Counted from the first letter of the stretch, positions 11,129-21,665 are shown. The stretch: DNA of 64,000 nt from Ostrinia nubilalis (GCF_963855985.1 NC_087095.1:2490001-2554000); one strand, 5' to 3'. A program made the numbers and translations. Notes: generated from the sequence alone by a model not told the origin.

Positions 11129-12825
11129 TACACTGTGAGCCTTTAGTATAACAAATAGGTCCTGTTAGATCGAAAAATACTACCATTGATAATTAACTTT
11201 TAAAAAAAATAAAACCGACTTCAAATGCGTGAACACAAAAAAAACTAAAAATTAAAAATATTGCGTATAAAAAAGTTCATCCCCAATTTTCCACCCTTTG
11301 GGGTGAAATATTTTCTTCAAATTCGCATGAAACCACCCTTTTAATAATACCTATTCAACAAAAAAATAATCGTTCAAATTGATTTATAATCGGCGGAGAT
11401 ATTGCGTATAAAAAAGTTCATCCCCAATTTTCCACCCTTGGGGGTTGTTTTTTCTATTATTAAATTTAAATGGGACCACCCTTGAGGTATTACCTATACG
11501 CCGAAAAAAGATTTGTTCAAATCGGTTCATAATTGGCGGAGTTATCGCGTAACAAACATAGAAAAAAAAAACATACGGGTCGAATTGAGAACCTCCTCCT
11601 TTTTAGGGTTCCGTACCTCATAAGGAAAAAACGGAACCCTTATAGGATCACTTTGTTGTCCGTCCGTCCGTCTGTCAAGACCCTTTATCTCAAGAACGCG
11701 TGAACGTATCAAGCTGAAATTCACATGAAATACTCAGGTCTATTGTCCCTTTAAGCTGTGAAAATATCAAACTTCTAAGCCAAGCCAATCAAAAGATACA
11801 GCCGATTATGTCGATATTTTCAACAAATTTTCGACACTCGCAAAGGAATCAAAACCTACAGGATACTTCCCGTAAACTCAGAATCTTGAAATTTGGCATA
11901 AAGCATTGTCATATAATGCAAATATAGGAAAAATTGCGAAAATTTCATTTTTTTAGTTATATAATATAATAAAAATATTTTAATAAAATGAAACTTACTA
12001 CCTTATTTCTCACGAACGAATAAAGGTATCAAATTGAAATTTATACCAAATACCTAGATCTATTGTCCCTTTAAGAAGTAAAAAAATCAAACTTCTAAGT
12101 TAACGCGATCAAAAGATACAGCAGTTTATACCGACACCTTAGACGAATTTCCGTCACACGCTAGGGAATCAAAACCTACAAGGTACTTCCTGTGAACTCA
12201 GAATCTTGAAATTCGGCACGAAGCAACGTTATACAGGGTGTCCCAAAAACAATGGATATCCCTGTAACCATCGATAGGCCTCGCCATGGCCTCCCTAACA
12301 TCCAATTTTGACCCCAGTAAAAATATCACCGTTTTCAAGATTTTCAAGTTTTAGTGCATTTTTAGAAAATTGCCACCTGCGATTACTTTTTCTCATGCCA
12401 TTTCTACAAATGAGGATACTTTTCAATCTAGTTTTTTTCCTTATCACAAGGGATAGTTCGGCTATCAAAAGAAAAGATTAAAGTTCAACAAACTAGTTTA
12501 AAAGTATGAAAATTTTAAGAAATTGCAGAGAAGAAGGAAAAATTAATTCATTGTCTTGCACTTTTGATCAGCCATCGTGTAAAAAAAATGTAAGAAGACC
12601 ATCGTGCCCATTACCTTAAAAACTTCCTTGGTTAATTGAGATTCTAAAAAGGTATCACAAGCCTATGTATTCTGTATTATTTTTATCTTATGGCTACTTG
12701 AATAGCAACTGGTATGAAAACTGCAAAAATGAGTTTTTCTCGTAATAGTTAAACTAGGACTGCATAGTGGTATTAAATACAAATGGATAATTTTTAGCGT
12801 AGGAATTTTAATAAAGCAACATTTA

Positions 12826-13054
12826 ATCATCATCATCATCATCATTTCAGCCATAGGACGTCCACTGCTGAACATAGGCCTGTACCCCAATGATTTTCAT
12901 AATGACCGCTTGGTAGCGGCCTGCATCCAGCACCTTCCTGCTTACCTTTATGAGGTCGTCGGTCCACTTTGTAGGTGGACGTGATACGACGCGCTTTCCG
13001 GTACGTGGCCTCCACTTGAACCCTGTTGCCCCATTGGCCGTCCGTGCTGCGTTT
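12826..13054 (-). mobile_element. RTE 3' end in the left palindrome arm
   Basis: Minus-strand RTE 3' end with its ATG-repeat tail at the low-coordinate side (CATCATCATC from 12826) and the CCACTGCTGAACATAGGCC segment. It mirrors 13301-13505 across the palindrome axis but is shorter than the right-hand copy at its 5' side. Confidence 0.8.
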
Positions 13055-13107
13055 TTGTGATTACTTAATTTTTGTTTTAAACCTTATAAATGTGCCTATA
13101 GACAGAT

Positions 13108-13505
13108 ATCCGTGATAATACACGGCTCGGAAACGTGGATTTTTTGGACAGCGTGCTATGGAAGGGGCTATGCTCGGGTTTCTTTATGAAATCGTATCAG
13201 AAATTAGGAGATCCGTAAACGACCTAAAGTCGCTGACATACCTTGACGGATCACCAAGCTGAAGTGGCAATGGGCAGGGCACAGTAGTTTGCAGAACTGA
13301 GGCAGCAGGGTTAAAGTGGAGGCTACGTACCGGAAAGCGCATCGTAGGACGTCCACCTACAAAGTGGACCGACGACCTCATAAAGGTAAGCAGGAAGGTG
13401 TTGGATGCAGGCCGCTACCAAGCGGCCATTATGAAAATCATTGGGGTACAGGCCTATGTTCAGCAGTGGACGTCCTATGGCTGAAATGATGATGATGATG
13501 ATGAT
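13108..13505 (+). mobile_element. RTE 3' end in the right palindrome arm and spacer
   Basis: Plus-strand RTE remnant extending into the unpaired centre. Conceptual translation starts with VIIHGSETW (the RTE Y/HGxETW motif), then a degraded AMEGAMLG region, the WQWAGH-equivalent and the WTDDL segment. It ends in GATGATGATGATGATGATT. Because it is longer than the left copy, the original insertion was at least 400 bases and the left arm lost the inner part. Confidence 0.8.
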
Positions 13506-14215
13506 TAAATGTTGCTTTATTAAAATTCCTACGCTAAAAATTATCCATTTGTATTTAATACCACTATGCAGTCCTAGTTTAACTATTACGAGAAAAACTC
13601 ATTTTTGCAGTTTTCATACCAGTTGCTATTCAAGTAGCCATAAGATAAAAATAATACAGAATACATAGGCTTGTGATACCTTTTTAGAATCTCAATTAAC
13701 CAAGGAAGTTTTTAAGGTTATGGGCACGATGGTCTTCTTACATTTTTTTTACACGATGGCTGATCAAAAGTGCAAGACAATGAATTAATTTTTCCTTCTT
13801 CTCTGCAATTTCTTAAAATTTTCATACTTTTAAACTAGTTTGTTGAACTTTAATCTTTTCTATTGATAGCCCAACTATCCCTTGTGATAAGGAAAAAAAC
13901 TAGATTGAAAAGTATCCTCATTTGTAGAAATGGCATGAGAAAAAGTAATCGCAGGTGGCAATTTTCTAAAAATGCACAAAAACTTAAAAATCTTGAAAAC
14001 GGTGATATTTTTACTGGGGTCAAAATTGGACGTTAGGGAGACCATGGCGAGGCCTATCGATGGTTACAGGGTTATCCATTGTTTTTGGGACACCCTGTAT
14101 AGTACAGATAAAGGAAAAATTGCGAAAATGATAAATTTGAAGTTATATAAAATTTAAAATATTATTTTTGCTTACATGACATAAAATATTTTTTTAATAA
14201 TTATAAACTTACTAC

Positions 14216-15380
14216 TAGAGATGAAACGGATAGTTGTTTGGCCGGATACCGGATACCGGATATCCGGCCAGCTGTTAGGCCGGATAGCCGGATATCCGGC
14301 GGCCGGATAGTTGGCCCATCATTGTCTCGTTGCATTTCGTGTCTAGTTTAGCGCCGCACAGGTGCTTCGAACGCGATCAGTGGGTCTATTAATTAGTAGA
14401 TTAGTCTAGTCACACTTTTCGAAAATCGAATTCGTCCGAATAGAATGTCAGATTTTGCCACTTGTCTAGGGGGCATATTAATTCGGGCGATTTCGGTTGC
14501 CATCGTGAGTGTGTTATTGAATAGCGAAAATTAAATTACATAGTTTACTCGCTGCGTAATCTGACTGAACTGCATCATGTCATCATCACATCAGACCATC
14601 ATCAGTGAAAAAAAGATCGCCTATTTTATTTGGCAATATTTCGACATTAACAGATATTTACCATTTATGTATTCGGCATTAGAGAGAATAGCCCAGAAAA
14701 AGAAATTAGTTTTTTGAAAGGCCTTAATATGGCTTTTTTGTAACTTATTGGACTTTAAATAAAAGCCGTCATTATTATAAGCCATTTTATTGATATTTAC
14801 CTCAAAGATCAATGTATTTCATTTTCAACCGACTTCAAAAAAAGGAGAAGGTTCTCAATTCGACCCGTATGTTTTTTTTTTACGGCGTATAGGTAATACC
14901 TCAAGGGTGGTCCCATTTAAATTTAATAATAAAAAAAAACAACCCCCAAGGGTGGAAAATTGGGGATGAACTTTTTTATACGCAATATCTCCGCCGTTTA
15001 TGAACCAATTTGAACGAATATTTTTTTGTTGAATAGGTATTATCAAAAGGCAGGTGCAGGCAAACTTTACATGTTTCATAACCTTGGCACCGACTCCAGA
15101 AGTATCAATCATGGTATACCTACATAAATATTAATAATTCGTCCTAATAAATAAGTAGGTAATTAGTAATTATTTTTCTACTTTTTAGTGTAGGTTTTTT
15201 GGAGTCGGTTTTATTATTTTTTTTATAAAATTTTACTTATAGTAATAGGATATTGTCATAGTTTTTTAATATCCGGTATCCGGCCGGATAGCGAGTTACT
15301 ATCCGGTATCCGGCCGGATCGTAAATTTAGGCCGGATATCCGGCCTACCGGATAGTTACCGGATATCCGTTTCATCTCTA
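14216..15380. mobile_element. 1165-bp hAT-type element with CCGGATA-rich ends
   Basis: Flanked by exact 8-bp duplications CTTACTAC (14208-14215 and 15381-15388). Terminal inverted repeat TAGAGATGAAACGGATA is perfect over 17 bases. Both subterminal regions (14235-14315 and 15270-15372) are crowded with CCGGATA/TATCCGG words. An 8-bp TSD with a TAGAG-type tip fits hAT. No transposase frame remains. It contains a nested repeat at 14826-15213. Confidence 0.85.
14826..15213 (-). mobile_element. Nested copy of the AACCGACTTCAAA repeat inside the hAT-type element
   Basis: Ends are CAACCGACTTCAAAAAAAGG and TTTTTTGGAGTCGGTT. Positions 14845-15040 are the reverse complement of the modules at 11380-11600, including CCCCAATTTTCCACCC. 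It marks a third nesting level. Confidence 0.6.
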
Positions 15381-15720
15381 CTTACTACCTACCCTTTTTC
15401 ACATGAACGCGTAGAGATATTAAAGTTGAAATTCATATCAAACACTTCTTAAATCTAATTGCCTCTAAACTGTGAGAAATTCTAAATCAACGCAAAAATT
15501 CAAAACGCTGAGGTAGGTACCTACCTATAATGCAAATATAGGAAAAATAAATAAATAAAAAATAATCATACCGCATATTTTGAAATTCGCCACTACTCGC
15601 AACGGAATCAAGTAAGTAATTTGATTTAATACGTCATAAATTGTAAACCGCTACGTTTGTACGGCGGAACCCTCGGTGTGCGAGCCCGACTCGCACTTGG
15701 CCGGTTTTTTGAAGTCGATT

Positions 15721-16091
15721 GAAAATAAGAACGATTTTATTTGTAATATTATTCTACTTGTATAGAGCTTATTAAAAATTGCTAACTGTTTGCAATTTTA
15801 CCCTGTATTTCTTTATCTTAATGCCATAAATAATTATCAGTCTGGGAATTATTTAATTTCAACGCAGGTGTGCTTCATCTGAGTATCAAACCTACTATCT
15901 ACGGATCAAAATCCCAGCTCTTCGTCTTAAACTAATAAAAGATCACACGAGCTCCCTTCAACTTAATTTATAAAAAGCCTTTTCTAACTAACGAAGTAAC
16001 CAAGATCAGAGCATCACTGCCAGTCCCGTATTTTTGGGGCATAAACTTTTATTTACTCCTACGAACCCACAAAAATTCACATTCGGCATTA
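15721..16091. other. Unassigned stretch
   Basis: No gene or repeat boundary seen; ordinary AT-rich sequence. Confidence 0.3.
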
Positions 16092-16484
16092 GGCCGGGTT
16101 TCCACCAAGGTGAAGCGGTGCTGAGATGAGAGGATATGTGCGGCAAAGCGGACAGGCTATTTCCACCAATTCGGAACGGAGAAGAGCGGAGCCGTGCGTA
16201 GATGTGTGAGCTATGCATAGCTGTCAGCTGTCAGTCTATTGCTATTTATGAAACACCACACCGCTCCTCACATATCCGCACCGCTTCGTTCTTCTCCGCA
16301 ATTCTCCGCAACGCGCCGCGCGGCTGCTGCTGTCAAATTTTATAGAAAAACAAATGCGCCCGATACTTCTCCGCTCGATCCATTTCCACCAGCAGAGTGG
16401 AGATATGCAAATAATGGAATCTGATTGGTTATTCAAATAACTTCTCCGCTCCGCTCCGCACCGCTCCTTAGTGGAAACCAGGCA
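16092..16484. mobile_element. 393-bp MITE with TTA duplication (GGTTTCCACCAAGG family)
   Basis: TTA on both sides (16089-16091, 16485-16487). Ends GGCCGGGTTTCCACCAAGG and, complemented, TGCCTGGTTTCCACTAAGG. The interior is rich in CTCCGCTCCGC/GCGGAG words that can pair internally. The same ends occur at 39835 and 41213. TTA duplication points to PIF/Harbinger-type mobilisation. Confidence 0.75.
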
Positions 16485-17212
16485 TTAAACTCACCCGTAA
16501 ACCCGATGAATTATATTGAATTAGGTATATCGTAGAGGCGCGTTCCGTTTTACGATGTTGTTCGGATCAATATTAGAAGTTACATGGTAGGTGCTATTGA
16601 CTCAGACTTACCAAAAATGAAAGGAAATAAACTAACAAATAAAATCATAGCGGCTTATTTCATAAGTTATAAATCCCAGCCCATTAAATAAATTTCAGAT
16701 TACATTAAATTCTTATTTTGATACTTTTCACAGATATAATTTCAATCGTTTAAAATTAAATACTTGATGGAAGATAATCTGAACATTCTCTGATACTTAC
16801 CCTTAGTTTCAGGTGTTCTTATTTTTAAGGTGACCCTCTACGTAGATATTAATGTAGGTACTTTAAAATGAGTGACTTTTGGGTTCAACTTCATTTATGG
16901 ACGTATATTCTTAATCCGCCTACTTTTCTTAATTTAATTTTTTTGTAGATTAAAAACAGATTTCGTTAAAAATGTTTAATATAAAGCCTACCGTTGTAAC
17001 TTAATGTAAAATCTTAATCCATCATAAACTTAAGGCTGAGGAGTTTAAAAAATTTAATTAAAACCTTAATACTGTACCAAACAAAGCACGGATTAGCTGC
17101 TTTATGGCGTGTTCTAATAATCTTGCTTTTAAGTGTTCTTAGAGCCATAGCACATGATGCGTTGCAGCGCCGCACCGCATAGATTTACCGTAGCGCGCGA
17201 TAATTCTATGTA
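16485..17212. other. Unassigned stretch
   Basis: AT-rich, nothing identified. Confidence 0.3.
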
Positions 17213-17643
17213 CAGTCGCGGAATGAAAAGGTTCGTCAGTTTTCAAATTGATTCCTTCAACGAATCGCGAGCACATGTTACCTTTTGAAACTATGTTACA
17301 GAATAATCTCGAGAAAATAATCTTTAACTGTTCGTCAGTAAAGTTCAAAATTATTCAGATCAAAGTTGTTTGACGATTTAACTTGTCAAGAAGATTATTA
17401 TGATTGATAAACTAAAAACCTTCTTGTTGGTTCAACCTGCCATTATCTATTAAATAAAAAAAACTACATTTTAACATTGCACTGATGGGATAGAAAAATA
17501 AACAAGCAAAACCTTATTCGTTAGCAAACGTCATATTTATTTAAATGTTAGCAGCACTGTTTCTTGCACGGTTATGTTGGCAGGTTTACCTACTGCAAGC
17601 GAAAACCGACACTAAGGTGACGAACCTTTTCATTCCGCGACTG
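17213..17643 (-). mobile_element. 431-bp TA-flanked MITE, copy 2 of 3 (CAGTCGCGGAATG family)
   Basis: Reverse-orientation copy of 10687-11128. TA at 17211-17212 and 17644-17645; both tips read CAGTCGCGGAATGAAAAGG. The minus-strand frame 17139-17348 begins inside the element and runs out of it, so it is not a conserved protein. Confidence 0.85.
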
Positions 17644-17650
17644 TACTTAA

Positions 17651-18811
17651 GCCTAGGCGCAGACCACCGACTTTTGGTTTGCCGATAGTTGGGTCGGGCT
17701 GTTGATCCATGGACCTATAAAAAAAGTCGGACGGATTCTCATCAACAAAATACTGTGACATTAGGATACACCAGCTTGCCTGTACGTATAGGCCGGCACG
17801 CACACATTCACACCCTGATACACCACTTCGAGTGCAAACTTCACACAGTTGACACATTTAAGCAGCGAAAAAACAACACGAATACGACATGTCTTGTGTG
17901 ATGAAATTGTGTAAAAACCGTTCTGTTCGAACAAACAAAAATTAAGGAATCACATTTCACAGGCAAAATAATAATCCAATCACTTATTTCCCGACATTAA
18001 AATATTGAAATTAATTGAAATCAAACGTCATTCACTCGAAAAAATAATACGTCAAAGACCAGTGTTCTCAGTTATTTACGTGGTAAAATTACCCGAAATA
18101 TGGGAAATTAATAATAATTTTAGGACTTTTTAGTTATTTATTACGCATACTATGGAAATAAAATAATTTATCATAATAATTGTGTTTTAATGGGATATAT
18201 TTTCATAGGCAAATTTGATCCTTCCCAAAAATGTGGAACTGCGAAATTCAAATTTTCTTACATTGATTGCAAGTCAGTGTCAGGTTGTATGTTAAAATCT
18301 ATCAGAGATAATAATAATATATTGATGATGCATAAGATTATGATTATAATGTACACAAGATTCGTAATTTGTAACTGCGTGAATCATTTTTGATCAACAT
18401 TATGTACATACCCTGACACACTAACTTGCAAAAAATGTAAGAAAATTTGAACATTGAAAATTTCGCGCCTACCTCAGCGCATTCACCTTTCATCCTTTTA
18501 AAATGGCACGGAATAATTCTGTCTACATTTCCAAGTAACATCTGCCGATCTATGTTTTTCTTAAAATAAATGGGTAAAATGTTTTGGCTAACATGGCATC
18601 CCTAAATTCACTCACACAATAGACAAACGCCAAAATTTTGCGTCACAGTTTTGTTGTAGCGCGAGTTCCGTCCGCCTTTTTTTATAGGTCCATGTGTTGA
18701 TCAGTATGAAAGTGCGCACATTACATCGATTTGGTATCGGCCGATTCTTTATACAAATTAGAATGGGGCTCAACTATCGGCCAACTAAAAGTCGGTGGTC
18801 TGCGCCTAGGC
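17651..18811. mobile_element. PIF/Harbinger-type MITE split by a second transposon
   Basis: TAA duplications flank GCCTAGGCGCAGACCACCGA (17651) and its complement ending at 18811. Reverse-complementing the uninterrupted copy at 39541-39715 gives the same order of words (GCCGATAGTT, GTTGATCAGTATG, GTGCGCAC, GGCCGATTCTT). This shows the expected sequence is interrupted by exactly the segment 17708-18694 plus one copy of an 8-bp duplication. Confidence 0.85.
17708..18694. mobile_element. 987-bp element with exact 8-bp TSD, nested in a MITE
   Basis: Target duplication TGTTGATC at 17700-17707 and 18695-18702. Ends CATGGACCTATAAAAAAAG and CATGGACCTATAAAAAAAGG (complement), extending imperfectly for about 55 bases to a shared CAACAAAA/CTGTGAC stretch. 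An 8-bp TSD suggests the hAT or P superfamily; the CATG tip is reminiscent of P but this is weak. No transposase frame is visible. Confidence 0.8.
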
Positions 18812-18814
18812 TAA

Positions 18815-19275
18815 AGGTGGTTACTTGACTTTAGGCAATGTATTTAAAGCGTCAGTTCACGAGCGAGGAGACCTAAGTCAAGTAACTCGGTCTCTTGTCT
18901 CTGTCGCCACGCGAATCGCAGCGACATCGCTCCAGCGTCACATCGCCAGTCGCGACGCATCGTGTGCATTGGCTCTTACGGTTCTTTGTAGGGAATTTCA
19001 TTATGCACTTATTAAAAATTAAAATACTATTTCTTTGTTTCGCTTAGTTTCATCTCTAGAACTATTGACCTGATTCTTTACGTTGTTTCTGCGTAAGAAG
19101 ACTGCCTGTTTATTAATTTTATTCCATACAGGTGGTCGCTACTGCCCATGACTTTGTACGCGTGGACCCCGTTTTACGACAGCATTCAGGAAACCACTGG
19201 TTTGTGTTGATGCTGTTGCAGTTCTACATTAATACTTAGGAATTTACAATATTTTAACGAAAGAAACACCTTTAA
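18815..19275. other. Unassigned stretch
   Basis: Contains a GC-richer patch (18890-18965) with repeated GTCGC/GCGAC words but no clear element ends. Confidence 0.3.
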
Positions 19276-19697
19276 CCCACTTACTCCTACCAGGTGTTAT
19301 AACACCGCTAATAAGTAGTTCGGAATATCCTCAGATAAATTATAAAAATATCGAGAATTAATTTACTGTTCCTTGTATTTTCTCTTCATTACGAATCAAG
19401 CTGTAATTGAGTATGTTCGATATCGCATTTTTGCTTTATTTTGTTAGTATTTTACTATTTTGAATTCTGTTATTTAGTTTTGTGCAAAAACGTCATATAA
19501 AAGCTAAGATATTTCATAAACTTGCTAGTAATACCTCAGATTATACTAGTTATTATTTTAGGTACTACTGTTAGCTACAAAACTATAAACTTATGTTTTT
19601 GAAAAGCTTTACATTTTTGAGACTTTTTATGACAAAATTACGATCGGTGTTTTAACACCTGGTCGCATAATCGACGTCTAACTTGTATATTAATTAA

Positions 19698-20049
19698 AAG
19701 TTTAGGCCACGATATAAAAGACCGCTAAGACTTCACGAAATAGTGGAAATATTAGAAAACATTGACGATAATGATCAGATACCGAATTACATAGCAATTT
19801 TACCACCAGAAAATGCTAATGCAGAAGCAACAGATGAAGATTCTGGTGAAGAAGACCACGTTACCTTACAAAATCTTCCAGGTTAGCCTGCTTCCGTTTA
19901 TCTAACTATAGTTACTTATAGCGTGTAAGTTTTCTATTGCTATTTTTCGTGAATTACCAGGTTCTCAACTTAGAGCCGAGGCAGAAGTACAGTACGACAA
20001 GTCTTCTTCAGACAAAGAGGATAACATCCCGCTTTCTGAATTGTTTTAA
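19698..20049 (+). pseudogene. piggyBac transposase N-terminal remnant, interrupted
   Basis: The segment 19698-19881 reads KFRPRYKRPLRLHEIVEILE and later DEDSGEEDHVTLQNLP, the acidic N-terminal region typical of piggyBac transposases (family motif DEDSG). A stop would follow immediately at 19884. Skipping 19882-19960, which starts GT and ends CAG, the frame continues GSQLRAEAEVQYDKSSSDKE and stops at 20047-20049. The 79-base segment could be a real intron. Alternatively it is an insertion, since CCAGGTT is repeated at both borders. Downstream catalytic sequence is missing, so this cannot encode an active transposase. Confidence 0.7.
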
Positions 20050-20214
20050 AGTAAGACGAAATGAATCTAATGATGCCTCCAATGCAGCTAGTTCTTCTGC
20101 CATGAAAGTACCTACCGCTATCACAATTATTACAACAATGCAATATAGTGCAAGTACCTTCTGTTAAAGTTTGTGCCAAACAATATTTATGAAGAATGAC
20201 GCCACAACCAGGGT

Positions 20215-20264
20215 CTACGGAGCTTACATCCCTATGTACATACATAGGGATGTAAACTCCGTAG
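20215..20264. repeat. 24-bp hairpin inside the piggyBac derivative
   Basis: Stem 20215-20238 pairs with 20241-20264 with one mismatch and a 2-base loop (core TTACATCCCTATGTA). It sits in the deleted region between the two transposase remnants and may mark the deletion joint. Confidence 0.7.
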
Positions 20265-20324
20265 GTAGACCCGGTAGACCCGTAGACGAGTACATACTCG
20301 TACTACTGTACTTACGAGTACTAC

Positions 20325-20390
20325 ATGCAACCGACATGTAAAATTTGCAAGAAAAAATCAATTTGGTGTAAAAAATGCGCCACGTACTAA
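20325..20390 (+). pseudogene. piggyBac transposase C-terminal cysteine-rich remnant
   Basis: Reads MQPTCKICKKKSIWCKKCATY and then stops at 20388-20390. The C-x2-C-x6-C-x2-C spacing matches the zinc-binding cysteine-rich domain that ends piggyBac transposases. It lies 275 bases after the N-terminal remnant, so roughly the whole catalytic domain has been deleted. Confidence 0.65.
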
Positions 20391-20703
20391 AGTATCCTGG
20401 GTTATGATTTATGTCTCCACCATCCTCCTACCTCCTCTGAATAAGATTTTGGTATTTTTTAAATAAATGTGTATAACTTACAACTCGTTTTTAACTCTTA
20501 AACCTAACAAAATCATAGTATAATTTTTTCACGTAGTAGTAGTCCATTCTCCGACCAGGTGTTAAAACACCACCCATTTTCCGGCTTTTCCAGTTGACCA
20601 AGAATTTTTTTAAAAATTTTCTGTGGATACTTGACCTCTATTTAGAAACATACTAAAAATTTATAAAAATTGACAAGGATAAAAAGTTTCAGGAGTATCT
20701 GGG

Positions 20704-21451
20704 TTAATCATCCCGAAGACTTACTCATTTTATTAATATTAATAGGAATATTAGTAATTCGTAAAAGATAAGTAACTTAAAAATCGCCTCTTACACGTCA
20801 ATTCTCGGTAAGTGAGTTGAAGTATCCTTTTAATATTTGCTCGTTTGCCTCCTATCACATAAAAAAAATAAAATAATAATAATACACTACGACAAATTAC
20901 TAGAAACATAAAGAAGCTGCATCGCACCTCAAAACTTTAGGTGTCCAGTGCCGTCTTTAACCTATTGGGGGCCCTGACTATTTAAGAATCAAGAGCCCTT
21001 TCGTCTAAAAAGAGAAAATGCTAAATTATACAACTTTTTAGCCATTATAACGGTAGACTTACGTTATTTATTTTAGTATGATACTTCAAACGGTTACTGT
21101 GCATTTTTTTTTGAGTAGACAGGGCTCTATCAATCTCGGGGCCCTGGAAACAATGCTTAGAGTGCCCAAAAAGAGATGCCTGGATGTGTCTTTTTAATAT
21201 CCATTTAATAAGCGAGCATCGCGCGGCGCTCAACGCTCAGCGCTCTAATAAAGCGCAGTAAAGCAGTAAAAGAGTTTACGGCAGCGGAGGCAGCGCCAAT
21301 TAGGAGTTAGGTTTATGACAGCCCCGCCCTGCAGTAAACTGTTACATTTTAATTCAATTTCCAACTAAGTCCGGTCTTTGGCTCTTCAAGTAATAGTTTT
21401 CTAGAGATACATAACATAGTAACGGTGTTTAAAATACAAGCCAAATATCGG
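20704..21451. other. Unassigned stretch
   Basis: GGGGCCCTG occurs at about 20969 and 21138, once in each of two otherwise unrelated segments. No coding region. Confidence 0.3.
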
Positions 21452-21665
21452 GACTATTCCCACCTCTCGTTCCCACCGCTGCAACTCCTAGCTGTGTAGC
21501 CAGGATCTACAGCTTGACCGCCAATAAAAACCCAACCAGTTAAGTTCAAGTTTGCCTCGGGGGAAAGTAAACTGGCATTGGACCCGCAACGATATTAATC
21601 AGAAGAACACTTTTCTACTCCACCTAGAGTTCGAAGTTAAGGTGGTTAAGGTTCGACTTCTCAAG
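21452..21665. mobile_element. 214-bp insertion with 12-bp direct repeats
   Basis: GCCAAATATCGG is present at 21440-21451 and again at 21666-21677, bracketing a block that is distinctly GC-richer than its surroundings. No poly(A) or microsatellite tail is visible. This looks like a target duplication of a retroelement fragment, but the family is unknown to me. Confidence 0.5.

Larger units (their letters stand above)
12234..14097. mobile_element. 1864-bp TA-flanked palindromic element
   Basis: Begins CAGGGTGTCCCAAAAACAAT and ends with its complement, flanked by TA at 12232-12233 and 14098-14099. The arms 12234-13030 and 13301-14097 (797 bases each) pair without net gap: position sums are 26331 at the tips, at the mirrored open frames 12663-12890 and 13441-13668, and at the inner ends. 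I saw only a handful of mismatches. The central 270 bases are not symmetrical. Each arm carries an RTE 3' end at the same place. TA duplication and CAGGGTG tips fit a mariner-type non-autonomous foldback. The mirrored 75-codon frames are identical only because the arms are; they are not evidence of a gene. Confidence 0.85.
11205..15720. mobile_element. Composite dispersed repeat interrupted by two transposons
   Basis: The outer ends carry inverted AACCGACTTCAAA (11214) and TTTTTTGAAGTCGATT (15704). Inside are TTCATCCCCAATTTTCCACC modules (11275, 11416), the word GGGTTCCGTACC (about 11607) with CCGTCCGTCCGTCTGTC, and at the right GCGGAACCCTCGGTGTGCGA with GACTCGCACTTGGCCGG. I recognise these words as very common in Lepidoptera but cannot name the family with confidence. 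Between 11684 and 15600 are three diverged units of about 310 bp. The second is split by the palindrome at 12234-14097. The junction of the second and third is split by the hAT-type element at 14216-15380. Confidence 0.65.
19276..20703 (+). mobile_element. piggyBac-type internal-deletion derivative, 1428 bp
   Basis: TTAA on both sides (19272-19275, 20704-20707). Tips CCCACTTACTCCT and, complemented, CCCAGATACTCCT. Internal ACCAGGTGTTATAACACC-type palindromes recur near 19290, 19648 and 20557. Remnants of both ends of a piggyBac transposase lie inside in the same orientation, but the catalytic DDD core is absent. TTAA targets with CCC tips are diagnostic of piggyBac. Confidence 0.85.

Noticed and set aside
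12663..13668. Identical 75-codon frames on opposite strands as a duplicated gene
   Set aside because: They are mirror images within the palindrome; their start is the RTE 3' end and its (ATG)n tail (poly-Met), so they reflect DNA symmetry, not protein conservation.
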